Shown: positions 45,118 to 54,163, counted from the first letter of the stretch. The stretch is DNA of 64,000 nucleotides from REEB470 sp032117095 (GCA_032117095.1 JAULZZ010000122.1:1-64000), one strand, 5' to 3'. The notes: generated by a model from the sequence alone, not told the origin. Program-made: numbers and translations.

Positions 45118-45840
45118 ATGTCTCAAGACGTATTGGTCATTGAGGATGAGCAGACGTTATCTCGTCTCCTGATATATAATCTCGCCCAAGAAGGCTACAA
45201 CGTACAGCATGTTGACCATGGCACTGTTGGGTTGCAGCGTGCGATGGACGAAGCGTTTGATTTGATTATTTTGGATATTATGCTCCCAGGGATGAATGGA
45301 TTTGAAGTGTTGACAAAGCTTCGCCAACGGGGAAACAAGACCCCTGTCATTATTTTGACTGCGCGCAACGCCGAGGCAGATGTCGTGTCCGGATTGAAGC
45401 TCGGTGCAGATGATTACATCGCAAAGCCGTTTGGTGTTGCCGAATTGTTGGCGCGCGTCAGTGCGGTCATGCGCCGGTCGCATAGTGATGAGGGAGAGCT
45501 CGTCCTCCCCACCACCAAAGAACGCGTCATTACGATCGGGGAGTTGGCAATCTATCCAGAGCGATACGAAGTCGACCTCAACGGAGAAGCGATCGTATTG
45601 CGTCCAAAAGAATTCGAAGTGTTGCATTATTTGGCGCAACGTCTTGGTGTGGTCGTGACACGGGATGATTTGATGAATATCGTATGGGGATTCGACTACA
45701 TCGGGGGGCAACGGACGGTGGATGTCCACGTGTCGACATTACGCAAAAAACTTGAAAGTTCATCACATTCCATACGCATCGACGCGATACGTGGGCTTGG
45801 CTACAAACTCGTGCATACGAAAAAAGTGTTGACCCATTAA
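45118..45840 (+). CDS. phoP: PhoP-like response regulator (OmpR/PhoB family)
   Basis: A 240-residue regulator. The receiver has VIEDEQTLSRLL (acidic pocket), the phospho-Asp in LIILDIMLPGMNGFEVL, the Thr in ILTARNAE and the Lys in DDYIAKPFGVAELLARV. The winged-helix domain contains LRPKEFEVLHYLAQRLGVVV and TVDVHVSTLRKKLE. Probably controls the phosphate-starvation response. GGAGG is 8 nt before the ATG, and the kinase ends 42 nt upstream, so one transcript. ppk and ppx in the same region would be plausible targets. Confidence 0.88.
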   Translation: MSQDVLVIEDEQTLSRLLIYNLAQEGYNVQHVDHGTVGLQRAMDEAFDLIILDIMLPGMNGFEVLTKLRQRGNKTPVIILTARNAEADVVSGLKLGADDYIAKPFGVAELLARVSAVMRRSHSDEGELVLPTTKERVITIGELAIYPERYEVDLNGEAIVLRPKEFEVLHYLAQRLGVVVTRDDLMNIVWGFDYIGGQRTVDVHVSTLRKKLESSSHSIRIDAIRGLGYKLVHTKKVLTH

Positions 45841-45911
45841 AATTTGGACGACACCCAATAAAAGCGAAAAAGTGAAAAAATAAAAAAAGTAAAATTTATG
45901 TTGCGATGGTG

Positions 45912-45941
45912 TTGCAACGATATGGGGCGTTGTGATATAGT
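45912..45941 (+). promoter_or_regulatory. Promoter of the tRNA cluster
   Basis: TTGCAA at 45912-45917, 18-bp spacer, TATAGT at 45936-45941, about 65 bp before the first tRNA. Confidence 0.6.
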
Positions 45942-46005
45942 ATGAAAGTCGCATTGTTGCAGGGGAATTTTTGAGTGTGACACATCGATGCTTAGGATGA
46001 TACGT

Positions 46006-46078
46006 TCCCTGATAGCTCAGTTGGTAGAGCACTCGGCTGTTAACCGAGTTGTCACAGGTTCGAGTCCTGTTCGGGGAG
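46006..46078 (+). tRNA. tRNA-Asn (GUU)
   Basis: Anticodon stem CTCGG/CCGAG around GTT; acceptor TCCCTGA/TCGGGGA, discriminator G. CCA is not encoded. First of the cluster. Confidence 0.97.
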
Positions 46079-46086
46079 TTCCTTGA

Positions 46087-46177
46087 GGAGAGGTGTCCGA
46101 GTGGTCGAAGGAGCACGATTGGAAATCGTGTAGGTGTGACAAGCGCCTCGAGGGTTCGAATCCCTCTCTCTCCGCCA
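46087..46177 (+). tRNA. tRNA-Ser (GGA)
   Basis: Class II tRNA with a long variable arm; anticodon GGA within CACGATTGGAAATCGTG; GAGGGTTCGAATCCCTC T-arm; CCA encoded. Confidence 0.96.
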
Positions 46178-46273
46178 CAGACGATCCGTCGTAATGCAAA
46201 CTATCTAGTGCAACGATAAATAAAGCGAAAAACTCTGGTGCTCATGCGCAGGAATACCAATTTTATGACATGA

Positions 46274-46348
46274 GGCCCGTTGGTCAAGTGGTTAAGACAC
46301 CTCCCTTTCACGGAGGTAACAGGGGTTCGAATCCCCTACGGGTCACCA
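46274..46348 (+). tRNA. tRNA-Glu (UUC)
   Basis: Anticodon TTC between CCTCC and GGAGG; acceptor GGCCCGT/ACGGGTC; CCA encoded. About 96 bp of spacer separates it from tRNA-Ser. Confidence 0.97.
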
Positions 46349-46381
46349 TTTGCGTAGCATCAGATGATACAATGTTTATTT

Positions 46382-46457
46382 GGACGCTTAGCTCAGCCGG
46401 GAGAGCATCTGCCTTACAAGCAGAGGGTCGGCGGTTCGATCCCGTCAGCGTCCACCA
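46382..46457 (+). tRNA. tRNA-Val (UAC)
   Basis: Anticodon TAC in TCTGC/GCAGA stem; acceptor GGACGCT/AGCGTCC; CCA encoded. Confidence 0.97.
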
Positions 46458-46463
46458 TCCTAT

Positions 46464-46537
<74 letters not shown>

Positions 46538-46540
46538 TAT

Positions 46541-46617
46541 GGAGCTGTGGTGTAGTGGCCCAACATGCCTGCCTGTCACGCAGGAGACCGCGGGTTCGAA
46601 TCCCGTCAGCTCCGCCA
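46541..46617 (+). tRNA. tRNA-Asp (GUC)
   Basis: Anticodon GTC in CCTGC/GCAGG; acceptor GGAGCTG/CAGCTCC; CCA encoded. Only 3 bp after tRNA-fMet. Confidence 0.97.
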
Positions 46618-46661
46618 TAGATATACAGGTAGTATGCATAAACTACGATGCGGTGTATTAA

Positions 46662-46737
46662 GGCTTGGTAGCTCAGTCGGTAGAGCAAAGGACTGAAAAT
46701 CCTTGTGTCGGCGGTTCGATTCCGTCCCAAGCCACCA
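46662..46737 (+). tRNA. tRNA-Phe (GAA)
   Basis: Anticodon GAA in AAGGA/TCCTT; acceptor GGCTTGG/CCAAGCC; CCA encoded. Confidence 0.97.
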
Positions 46738-46753
46738 TTTGTTGTACGGATAT

Positions 46754-46826
<73 letters not shown>

Positions 46827-46838
46827 TCCGCATATGTC

Positions 46839-46924
46839 GGAGGATTAGCGAAGTGGCCAAACGCAGGAGACTGTAAATCTCTTCCCTTACGGGTTCGGTG
46901 GTTCGAATCCATCATCCTCCACCA
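46839..46924 (+). tRNA. tRNA-Tyr (GUA)
   Basis: Class II form with long variable arm; anticodon GTA in GGAGA/TCTCT; acceptor GGAGGAT/ATCCTCC; CCA encoded. Confidence 0.96.
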
Positions 46925-46928
46925 GTAG

Positions 46929-47002
46929 AGGGGCATAGTTTAAAGGTAGAACAGCGGTCTCCAAAACCGTTAGTGTGGGTTCAATTCCTGCTGCCCCTGC
47001 CA
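46929..47002 (+). tRNA. tRNA-Trp (CCA)
   Basis: Anticodon CCA in GCGGT/ACCGT; acceptor AGGGGCA/TGCCCCT with discriminator G; CCA encoded. Confidence 0.96.
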
Positions 47003-47017
47003 TCACTTGTGCGATAT

Positions 47018-47094
47018 GGCGGTCGTGGCGAAGTGGTTAACGCATCGGATTGTGGCTCCGACATTCGGGGGTTCAATTCCCCTCGATCGCCCCA
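47018..47094 (+). tRNA. tRNA-His (GUG)
   Basis: Anticodon GTG in TCGGA/TCCGA; extra G at position -1 opposite C73, the His identity feature; CCA encoded. Confidence 0.96.
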
Positions 47095-47108
47095 TTCATT
47101 CTGTGCGC

Positions 47109-47183
47109 TGGGGATTAGCCAAGCGGTAAGGCAACGGACTTTGACTCCGTCATTCCCAGGTTCGATCCCTGGATCCCCAGCCA
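47109..47183 (+). tRNA. tRNA-Gln (UUG)
   Basis: Anticodon TTG in ACGGA/TCCGT; acceptor TGGGGAT/ATCCCCA; CCA encoded. Confidence 0.97.
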
Positions 47184-47188
47184 ACGTT

Positions 47189-47260
47189 GCGGATGTGGCT
47201 CAGTGGTAGAGCATCGCCTTGCCAAGGCGAGGGTCGTGGGTTCGAATCCCATCATCCGCT
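47189..47260 (+). tRNA. tRNA-Gly (GCC)
   Basis: Anticodon GCC in TCGCC/GGCGA; acceptor GCGGATG/CATCCGC; CCA not encoded. Confidence 0.97.
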
Positions 47261-47267
47261 TCATCGA

Positions 47268-47338
47268 GGCGCCATAGCCAAGTGGTAAGGCAGAGCTCTG
47301 CAAAAGCTTTATCCCCAGTTCGAATCTGGGTGGCGCCT
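47268..47338 (+). tRNA. tRNA-Cys (GCA)
   Basis: Anticodon GCA in the GAGCT/AGCTT stem; acceptor GGCGCCA/TGGCGCC; CCA not encoded. Confidence 0.95.
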
Positions 47339-47353
47339 TGTTTCATACTGTAA

Positions 47354-47442
47354 GCCGGGGTGGCGGAATCGGCAGACGCACAGGACTTAAAATCCTGCGG
47401 TAGGTGACTATCGTACCGGTTCAAGTCCGGTCCTCGGCACCA
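47354..47442 (+). tRNA. tRNA-Leu (UAA)
   Basis: Class II with long variable arm; anticodon TAA in CAGGA/TCCTG; acceptor GCCGGGG/CCTCGGC; CCA encoded. Confidence 0.96.
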
Positions 47443-47445
47443 TAT

Positions 47446-47519
47446 GTGCCCTTAGCTCAGCTGGATAGAGCGTTTGACTTCGAATCAAAAGGTCAGGAGT
47501 TCGAATCTCTTAGGGCACA
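47446..47519 (+). tRNA. tRNA-Arg (UCG)
   Basis: Anticodon TCG in TTTGA/TCAAA; acceptor GTGCCCT/AGGGCAC; CCA not encoded. Confidence 0.95.
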
Positions 47520-47527
47520 CTTTACAC

Positions 47528-47607
47528 GCCGGTATGGCGGAATCGGCAGACGCGCGCGACTCAAAATCGTGAGGGAAACCGTGGGGGTTCAAGTCCCTCT
47601 ACCGGCA
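47528..47607 (+). tRNA. tRNA-Leu (CAA)
   Basis: Class II; anticodon CAA in CGCGA/TCGTG; acceptor GCCGGTA/TACCGGC; CCA not encoded. Last of 17 tRNAs. Confidence 0.95.
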
Positions 47608-47956
47608 GTATACGTACAAAATGAAATGCGATACCAATCGACCGTGCAGTGCGAGAAGTATTCTGTTCACAATGCGTTTCTTACTTTCCCCTCACATGCG
47701 TCGGTGCAAGAAACATGTTACGAAGAAATGAACATAATCCAAAGTGGATTGCATTCATTTCTTTTTTTTTACAAGTGAACGTGGCAATGTCAGAAAAATT
47801 GTACATACGTGCAAGTTCTTCCTTTGTAAAAAGGGGTGTTCAAACCTGTTCGTGCGACGAACAGTCGGTTTCATATCGGAAGAAACAGGAGGCACACGGA
47901 TGAACCCGTGGCGCATACATATACTGCAATGAAAGACGAACAAGGGGGATCTTCTA
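47608..47956. other. Spacer between the tRNA cluster and ddl
   Basis: About 350 bp. A CTGTTCGT/ACGAACAG hairpin lies near 47848-47866. No gene seen. A T-rich run near 47760 could end the tRNA transcript, but no strong stem precedes it. Confidence 0.4.
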
Positions 47957-49060
47957 TTGTCTGCTGCCCAAGCCCCAAAAGAATTGCGTGCCAAAGTCCG
48001 TGTAGCAATGGTGTATGGGGGCATGTCCTCAGAGCATGAAGTTTCTCTGGCCACCGCCAGAGCGGTGCTCAATGCATGGGATTTTGATCGGTATGAGGTG
48101 TATCCGATTTATATTGATCCGACAGGGTATTGGGCGCGCGGTTCACAAATTCACCAACCGCTCGGTGCACATAGCACATTGCGATTTGACCGCACTACGG
48201 CACAAAATGGGATCACGTGGTTGATGGAACAAGGGGCATGTGACCTCGTTTTTCCGTTGCTTCATGGAGCCAATGGGGAGGACGGCACGGTGCAAGGATT
48301 GCTCGAACTCTTGCGTATTCCTTACGTTGGGTGTGGTGTGTTGGCTTCCGCAGTCGGTCTCGATAAAGTCGTGATGAAACAGCTCTGTCAGGCGCACGGA
48401 TTGCCTCAATGTCGTTTTGTGCATTTTACCCGCACGCAGTGGGAGCGAGACGGCGAGGCGTGCATACGTCAGATCGAAAATGCGATAGGGTATCCGTGTT
48501 TTGTAAAGCCTGCCCAAGCGGGATCCTCTGTGGGGATTTCCAAAGTATGCGAGGGGGCGCATCTCCACGCAGCGATCGTCGAAGCGTTTCGGCACGATGA
48601 GAAAGTGCTTATCGAGGAAGCGATGGTTTGTCGTGAGATCGAAGTCGGCGTATTGGGCAATGAACACGTGCGTACTTCTGTGGTCGGTGAAATTGTATGT
48701 GCACATGAATTTTATGATTATGAGGCCAAATACGTTTCTTCTACCACGCAGATGGTCATCCCGGCAAGACTACCAGAGACGGTCGTTGAGGACGTACAGC
48801 GGTTGGCGGTGCAAGCGTTTGCACTCATCGGAGGGACAGGATTGTCTCGGGTGGACTTTTTCTATCGTGAAGAAGATCAAGCCGTATTCCTCAATGAGAT
48901 CAACACGATGCCAGGATTTACACCGCTTTCGATGTATCCCCAACTTTGGTTGCATACGCAGATGACGTATCGTACACTGCTCGACACATTGATTGCGCTG
49001 GCCTTTGAGCGATATGAGACGAGACAACAACATATAGCGCAAAATCAAGGCGTTTCATAA
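47957..49060 (+). CDS. ddl: D-alanine--D-alanine ligase
   Basis: A 367-residue ATP-grasp enzyme joining two D-Ala for peptidoglycan. N-terminal VAMVYGGMSSEHEVSLATARAVL, LLHGANGEDGTVQGLLEL, PCFVKPAQAGSSVGISKV (ATP and D-Ala loop) and the metal-binding FLNEINTMPGFTPLSMYP. TTG start 8 nt after AGGGGG; the next downstream start (48008, ATG) would remove the first strand. D-Ala specificity over D-Lac is likely but rests on active-site residues I cannot model here. Confidence 0.94.
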   Translation: MSAAQAPKELRAKVRVAMVYGGMSSEHEVSLATARAVLNAWDFDRYEVYPIYIDPTGYWARGSQIHQPLGAHSTLRFDRTTAQNGITWLMEQGACDLVFPLLHGANGEDGTVQGLLELLRIPYVGCGVLASAVGLDKVVMKQLCQAHGLPQCRFVHFTRTQWERDGEACIRQIENAIGYPCFVKPAQAGSSVGISKVCEGAHLHAAIVEAFRHDEKVLIEEAMVCREIEVGVLGNEHVRTSVVGEIVCAHEFYDYEAKYVSSTTQMVIPARLPETVVEDVQRLAVQAFALIGGTGLSRVDFFYREEDQAVFLNEINTMPGFTPLSMYPQLWLHTQMTYRTLLDTLIALAFERYETRQQHIAQNQGVS

Positions 49061-49167
49061 ACGAAAGGGAAGGAAATATGTAGACGACCGTTCGGGTATG
49101 CACTTGCTTTTTTTGGCGTTTTGCGGTACGTTGTACGTGCGAGATGGGCAATAGACGATCGAGATGA

Positions 49168-49965
49168 ATGGGGATGAATGAGTTGCCTACGAATAGCAAG
49201 GGGTTATTACAAGACAAGGTGATCGTGGTCATGGGTGTAGCCAATGAACGGAGCATTGCATGGGGCATTGCGCAGTCATTGGCGTCCCAAGGGGCGACAC
49301 TCATCTTTACATATGAAAGTCCGCGCGTCGCTGAACGGGTGCGCAAACTTGCCGATACGATCGCGCAGGCGACGGTGCTCGCTTGTGATGTGACCGACGA
49401 TGCACAGCTCGATGCATTGGCCATGCAGGTAAAAGAGCAGTTTGGTGTTTTGCATGGGATTGTACATGCGATCGCCTTTGCAAATAAAGAAGATTTACAC
49501 GGATTGTATGTGAATACATCGCGTACGGGATATGCCTTAGCGCAAGATATTAGTGCCTACTCACTCGTTGCAGTGACGCAGCGATTGTATCCGCTCATGA
49601 CGAATGGGGGGAGCATTGTGACGATGACGTATTTGGGGGCAGAACGCGCCTTGCGAAATTATAACGTCATGGGAGTCGCCAAAGCGGCGTTGGAGGCGAG
49701 TGTGCGGTATTTGGCGTTGGAGCTCGGCGCACATGACGTGCGTGTGAATGCCATTTCCGCTGGCCCGATTAAGACGTTGGCCGCCAAAGGGATTGGCGAT
49801 TTCAATGCAATTTTGCGCCAAGTCGAAGAGAAATCCCCATTAAAGCGTACGACGGATGCTTCCGAGGTAGGCGATACGGCGTTGTTTTTGATGAGTCCGT
49901 GGGCGAGGGGCATTACGGGCGAAGTCATTTATGTGGACAGTGGATACCATATCGTGGGCGTATAG
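49168..49965 (+). CDS. fabI: Enoyl-ACP reductase (NADH)
   Basis: A 265-residue short-chain dehydrogenase catalysing the last step of fatty acid elongation; target of triclosan-type inhibitors. Cofactor site VMGVANERSIAWGIAQSLASQGA, HAIAFANKEDL, and the catalytic Tyr-x6-Lys in YNVMGVAKAALEAS; ends with GPIKTLAAKGI and GITGEVIYVDSGYHI. Two ATG codons (49168, 49174) are possible; both have only modest ribosome sites, so the exact start is uncertain. Confidence 0.94.
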   Translation: MGMNELPTNSKGLLQDKVIVVMGVANERSIAWGIAQSLASQGATLIFTYESPRVAERVRKLADTIAQATVLACDVTDDAQLDALAMQVKEQFGVLHGIVHAIAFANKEDLHGLYVNTSRTGYALAQDISAYSLVAVTQRLYPLMTNGGSIVTMTYLGAERALRNYNVMGVAKAALEASVRYLALELGAHDVRVNAISAGPIKTLAAKGIGDFNAILRQVEEKSPLKRTTDASEVGDTALFLMSPWARGITGEVIYVDSGYHIVGV

Positions 49966-50059
49966 CGTAACAATACAGTGTTTGATGGCGCGTGTGTGTG
50001 GAAGATGGGGGACATGCAGGGCATGCGCGCTAGATGGGTTGGGATAAGGGGGGGGACAT

Positions 50060-50899
50060 ATGGAACGTGACGATCGACAATCGTCCGTCGTAGCGACGAA
50101 ATCGTATACCGCAGTTGCGATCAGTACGGCGGCGAAGGCAGGGGAATGGATCAGGAGAAAGTTCGGTTCTGCGATCACGGTACAGACTAAGCGATCGTGG
50201 CAAGATTTGGTCACCGAAGTTGACCAAGGGGCAGAAAAGCTGATTCGAAACTACATTTTGACTTATTTTCCCGATCACGTCTTTTGGGGAGAAGAAAGTG
50301 TCTATGCCTCTTCCACGACAGCGATGACGGATTTCACTGCACAGGAATATGTGTGGATCGTAGATCCCATCGATGGGACGACGAATTTTGTGCACGAACT
50401 TCCGATGTATACGATATCGATTGCGTTGGCGCATCGTGGGGAAGTGATCGTCGGGGTTGTGTATGATCCGATGCGTGACGAAATGTTCGTTGCCGAACAG
50501 GGCAAAGGGACATACGTTGGAGGAAAACGTGTGTTTGTGTCGAAGGATGTGGATTTGCAACACAGTTTGGTTGCGGGAGGATTTCCAACCGAGCACACCC
50601 AAAAGTTGCCGCTTGCCTTGCGTCAGTTGACGGCGGTCGCCCCTCACGTGCGCAATGTGCGTGCACTCGGTTCGGCAGCGTTGCATTTGGCCTATATCGC
50701 CTCAGGGCGACTTTCAGGGTATTGGGAACCAAACTTACAGCCATGGGACGTGGCAGCGGGGGTATTGCTCGTCCAAGAAGCAGGGGGGAAGGTGACGGCG
50801 CTGTCAGGAGAACCGTATCGGTTGACGACACGGGATGTGCTGGCGACGAATAGTCACATTCACGAAGAATTATTACGTATTTTGAGCCGCATCGTCTAA
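50060..50899 (+). CDS. suhB: Inositol monophosphatase family protein
   Basis: A 279-residue Mg-dependent phosphatase. Metal motifs: GEES (WGEESVYASS), the signature WIVDPIDGTTNFVHELP, and PWDVAAGVLLVQEAGG. Substrate may be inositol phosphate or another small sugar or nucleotide phosphate. ATG with GGGGGG upstream. It is separated from the biotin operon by 285 bp holding nested MITE-like elements. Confidence 0.88.
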   Translation: MERDDRQSSVVATKSYTAVAISTAAKAGEWIRRKFGSAITVQTKRSWQDLVTEVDQGAEKLIRNYILTYFPDHVFWGEESVYASSTTAMTDFTAQEYVWIVDPIDGTTNFVHELPMYTISIALAHRGEVIVGVVYDPMRDEMFVAEQGKGTYVGGKRVFVSKDVDLQHSLVAGGFPTEHTQKLPLALRQLTAVAPHVRNVRALGSAALHLAYIASGRLSGYWEPNLQPWDVAAGVLLVQEAGGKVTALSGEPYRLTTRDVLATNSHIHEELLRILSRIV

Positions 50900-50903
50900 T
50901 CTC

Positions 50904-51110
50904 ATACTCATAAGAAACATTGTTTGAATACAGGAATCCTGCTGGTTAAAAATCCCTTTTTTAGCAAAATGTAGCCCTATAGGACACTCTATAAACACGT
51001 TTGTAAAAAATCACCTTGCCACAAACAAATGATTTTTTGTGCATGTTTGTGCGTGTGATGGGTTTTATAGTGGCGCCCTCTGCATCGATGTTTTTAATCC
51101 GTGTTTCGTA
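50904..51110 (-). repeat. Family A MITE-like element (copy 10), interrupted by a family C element
   Basis: The left part reads TTTGAATACAGGAATCCTGC and TTAAAAATCCCTTTTTTAGC; the right part reads CTCTGCATCGATGTTTTTAATCCGTGTTTCGTA. Removing 50979-51079 joins GTAGCCCT to CTGCATCG and restores the order seen in uninterrupted copies. It lies just before bioD. Confidence 0.75.
50979..51076. repeat. Family C element nested in a family A element
   Basis: GGACACTCTATAAAC at the left and GTTTTATAGTGGCGCC at the right. GCCCT occurs on both sides (50974-50978 and 51075-51079) and may be a target duplication, though the right copy overlaps the element end. Confidence 0.65.
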
Positions 51111-51184
51111 CTGCGGCATGCATAGGCAAAGTGGCGAGGGCGTACCGAACATCTGTGGTAGGAACAGCGGAAGGGATGACGCAA

Positions 51185-51946
51185 ATGAATGGATGGTTTA
51201 TTACCGGTACGGATACAGGCGTCGGAAAAACGGTCGTTACCTCGCTTTTGGCAGCCGTTTTTCAAAAACGAAACGCACAACAACACCCAGATGCTCCACA
51301 GACCATTTGCGTGTGGAAACCAATTCAAACGGGCGAACCGTGCGGTGCGATGTCTTCAGATAGCATGCGTTTGGTTGCGGGGAGCGGGATTGCGCAGACG
51401 GATGAACAGACGGCAACGTTTACGTTTGAGCACCCCTTAGCACCATGGATGGCAGCCTTGCGCGTCGGTCAAAAAGTATCTTATCAGTTTCTTGTCGATG
51501 AAGGGCGAAAACGGTTGCGTGCGTATGATTATACGTTGATCGAAGGGGCAGGAGGGCTGGCTGTTCCTTTGACGGAACACCATCTGCTTAGTGATTTGGT
51601 CGTTGCGTTGAAGTTGCCTCTGCTTATCGTCGCCCGCGCTGGCGTGGGTACGGTCAACCATACGTTATTGACGATTCAAGCGGCGCAACGCGTACACATC
51701 CCCATTGCAGGGGTCATCTTGAATGATTGTATGCCATTAATGCAAGACATCGCATACGAAAATGCACAGATGGTCGAACGGTTTGGTGGCGTAAAGGTGT
51801 TGGGGATTTTGCCGCGACTGGACGAAGGAATGTGCCCGCAGACGCTTGCCCAGTGGGAGGCGTGGCGCATGCGTGGCGTGGCGATGATGGAACAACATAT
51901 CGCATTGGACAAGTTGTGGAACGAGCGAAAGCAGGTGAACGCATGA
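51185..51946 (+). CDS. bioD: Dethiobiotin synthetase
   Basis: A 253-residue P-loop enzyme closing the ureido ring of dethiobiotin from DAPA, CO2 and ATP. Walker A FITGTDTGVGKTVV at the very start, VWKPIQTG, and IEGAGGLAVPLTEH. ATG 51185 follows AAGGG by 9 nt; the in-frame ATG at 51176 overlaps that site and the frame is open further up. First gene of a compact five-gene operon. No BirA operator was seen upstream. Confidence 0.93.
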   Translation: MNGWFITGTDTGVGKTVVTSLLAAVFQKRNAQQHPDAPQTICVWKPIQTGEPCGAMSSDSMRLVAGSGIAQTDEQTATFTFEHPLAPWMAALRVGQKVSYQFLVDEGRKRLRAYDYTLIEGAGGLAVPLTEHHLLSDLVVALKLPLLIVARAGVGTVNHTLLTIQAAQRVHIPIAGVILNDCMPLMQDIAYENAQMVERFGGVKVLGILPRLDEGMCPQTLAQWEAWRMRGVAMMEQHIALDKLWNERKQVNA

Positions 51947-52953
51947 CCGCAGTAAGCGAAGTACATACAGACACGTCACTATGGGATACGTATGCTACGA
52001 TGGCGCTACAAGGGAAAAGATTGTCCCCCTCGCAAGCGTTGTCTGTCTTACAGGCAGACGATCGGCAATTATTGTCCTTGTTGCACGCAGCGTATCGTGT
52101 ACGTTATTTTTATTATGGAAACAAAGTGAAACTAAACGTGATCATGAACGCAAAGTCGGGATTGTGTCCTGAAGATTGCGGATATTGTGCGCAGTCTATC
52201 GTATCGACAGCGCCGATCTCCAAGTATCCGTTGCTCGATCGCCAAACAATCATTGATGGAGCAAAACGTGCCTTGGAACGACAAGTCGGGACGTATTGTA
52301 TCGTGGCGAGTGGACGGGGTCCGACGAATCGGGAGCTCGAACACGTTATCGAGGCAGTGGCGGAGATCAAGGCGACGATGTCGCTCAAGATTTGTGCTTG
52401 CTTGGGCATCCTCAACGACGACCAAGCGGTGCGCTTAAAACAAGCGGGGGTCGATCGCTACAACCACAACCTTAACACGGATGCCTCGCATTTTTCCAAC
52501 ATTACAACGACACATACGTACGACGATCGCGTGCGCACCGTCGAGACGGCGACGAGGGCGGGGATGTCTCCGTGTTCGGGGTGCATTGTCGGGATGGGTG
52601 AAACGGATGAACAACTCATAGATGTCGCCTTTGCATTACGTGACCTGCACGCCGATTCGATCCCTGTGAATTTTCTGCATGCGATTGCGGGGACCCCACT
52701 AGAACACGTCGATGCACTCAATCCACGGCGTTGCCTAAAAATATTAGCACTCATGCGCTTTGTTTGTCCGACCAAAGAAATTCGGGCGTCAGGGGGGCGT
52801 GAAGTGAATCTCCGTAGTTTGCAACCGCTTGCTTTGTACGCCGCAAATTCAATTTTTATCGGGGATTATTTGACGACTGCTGGACAAGCGTATACCGCAG
52901 ACCATCAGATGATCGCCGATATGGGATTTGAGATCGAGACGTGTGCGTTGTGA
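51943..52953 (+). CDS. bioB: Biotin synthase
   Basis: A 336-residue radical SAM enzyme that inserts sulfur into dethiobiotin. The SAM cluster motif is SGLCPEDCGYCAQS; NHNLNTDASHF, GMSPCSGCIVGMGET and NFLHAIAGTPLEH are typical, and the auxiliary cluster Arg region ASGGREVNLRSLQP is kept. The ATG overlaps the bioD stop (ATGA), indicating coupling. bioF follows after 4 nt. Confidence 0.96.
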   Translation: MTAVSEVHTDTSLWDTYATMALQGKRLSPSQALSVLQADDRQLLSLLHAAYRVRYFYYGNKVKLNVIMNAKSGLCPEDCGYCAQSIVSTAPISKYPLLDRQTIIDGAKRALERQVGTYCIVASGRGPTNRELEHVIEAVAEIKATMSLKICACLGILNDDQAVRLKQAGVDRYNHNLNTDASHFSNITTTHTYDDRVRTVETATRAGMSPCSGCIVGMGETDEQLIDVAFALRDLHADSIPVNFLHAIAGTPLEHVDALNPRRCLKILALMRFVCPTKEIRASGGREVNLRSLQPLALYAANSIFIGDYLTTAGQAYTADHQMIADMGFEIETCAL

Positions 52954-52957
52954 CGGC

Positions 52958-54163
52958 ATGAATACGTTTTTCGATAAAATTACGGTCTCATTACAACAGT
53001 GGGATAGGCAAGGGCGCAGGCGTACGTTGGAGGAAACCGCACAACCGTCAGATGCATTCGTCGTGCGAGAAGGGCGCACGTTGCTCAATTTGGCTTCGAA
53101 TCGGTATTTGGGCGCGTTGGCGGTTACTTCAGATGAAAAAAGTGGAGAAGGGACACCCAAAAGGAAACGTACGCATGGCGGAGGGGCAGGGTCTTCTCGA
53201 CTTATCGTGGGGACAGACGAGCAGACGCTGGCGTTTGAGTGTGCATGGGCGCAGTTTAAAGGGACGGAAGCGTGCTTGATGTTTGGCAGTGGATATGCGG
53301 CGAACGTGGGCGTGGTCGCAGCGCTTGCCGATCGGCATACGGTCGTGTTTAGTGATCGACTCAATCATGCGAGCATCATAGATGGCGTCGTCTTAGCGCG
53401 TGCACAGCTCAAACGGTATCGTCACGGCGATGTGGTGCATTTGGAACAATTGCTCGCACATACGCCACCGCACGTACGCAAATGGATTATTACGGATGCG
53501 GTATTTAGCATGGACGGCACCGTGGCACCGTTGCCACAACTCGTCGCACTCGCCAAAGCGTATGGCGCAGCACTCATGGTCGATGAGGCGCATAGCGGAG
53601 GGGTTTTCGGTGATGAAGGGCAAGGGCTCGTGCATGCGATGGGCTTGACGGATGACGTGGATGTGATCATGGGCACGTTTAGCAAGGCGTATGACAGCTA
53701 TGGGGCATATGTCGCCGGCCGTGCGGACGTGATTGATTATTTGGTCCATACGGCAAGAAGCTTCATGTATTCGACCGCTTTGCCGCCGCTTGTGGTGGCG
53801 ATGACGACGGAGCACGTACGCCGTGCACAAAAGGAAGCGTGGCGTCGTTTGGCGGTACAGACGCATGCGCAGACGTTACGCACCCGTTTGGTCGAGGCGG
53901 GATTTTCTCTCCCCTGTGCACATACGCCATGGTACAGTGGCATCGTACCGATCGTGGTGGGGGACAATGGGCAGGCATTACGGTTTGCACATGAATTGCA
54001 GCAAGTGCATGCCCTGTGCGCCGTAGCGATTCGGCCACCGACCGTGCCAGAACGTACGGCGCGTGTGCGCCTCTCTTTGATGGCGACGCATACGGAGGAG
54101 CAAATGTGTCGTGTCGCCGAGGCACTTGTGTCGTCCGCACAACGTTTGCATATGATTCCGTGA
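52958..54163 (+). CDS. bioF: 8-amino-7-oxononanoate synthase
   Basis: A 401-residue PLP enzyme condensing pimeloyl-thioester with alanine. Seen: LNLASNRYLG, GAGSSRLIVGTDE, SGYAANVGVVAAL, DRLNHASIIDG, VDEAHSGGVFGDEGQG and the Schiff-base Lys in MGTFSKAYDSYGAYV. ATG 52958 starts 4 nt after the bioB stop. A PLP homologue such as glycine C-acetyltransferase is possible, but the operon settles it. Confidence 0.93.
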   Translation: MNTFFDKITVSLQQWDRQGRRRTLEETAQPSDAFVVREGRTLLNLASNRYLGALAVTSDEKSGEGTPKRKRTHGGGAGSSRLIVGTDEQTLAFECAWAQFKGTEACLMFGSGYAANVGVVAALADRHTVVFSDRLNHASIIDGVVLARAQLKRYRHGDVVHLEQLLAHTPPHVRKWIITDAVFSMDGTVAPLPQLVALAKAYGAALMVDEAHSGGVFGDEGQGLVHAMGLTDDVDVIMGTFSKAYDSYGAYVAGRADVIDYLVHTARSFMYSTALPPLVVAMTTEHVRRAQKEAWRRLAVQTHAQTLRTRLVEAGFSLPCAHTPWYSGIVPIVVGDNGQALRFAHELQQVHALCAVAIRPPTVPERTARVRLSLMATHTEEQMCRVAEALVSSAQRLHMIP

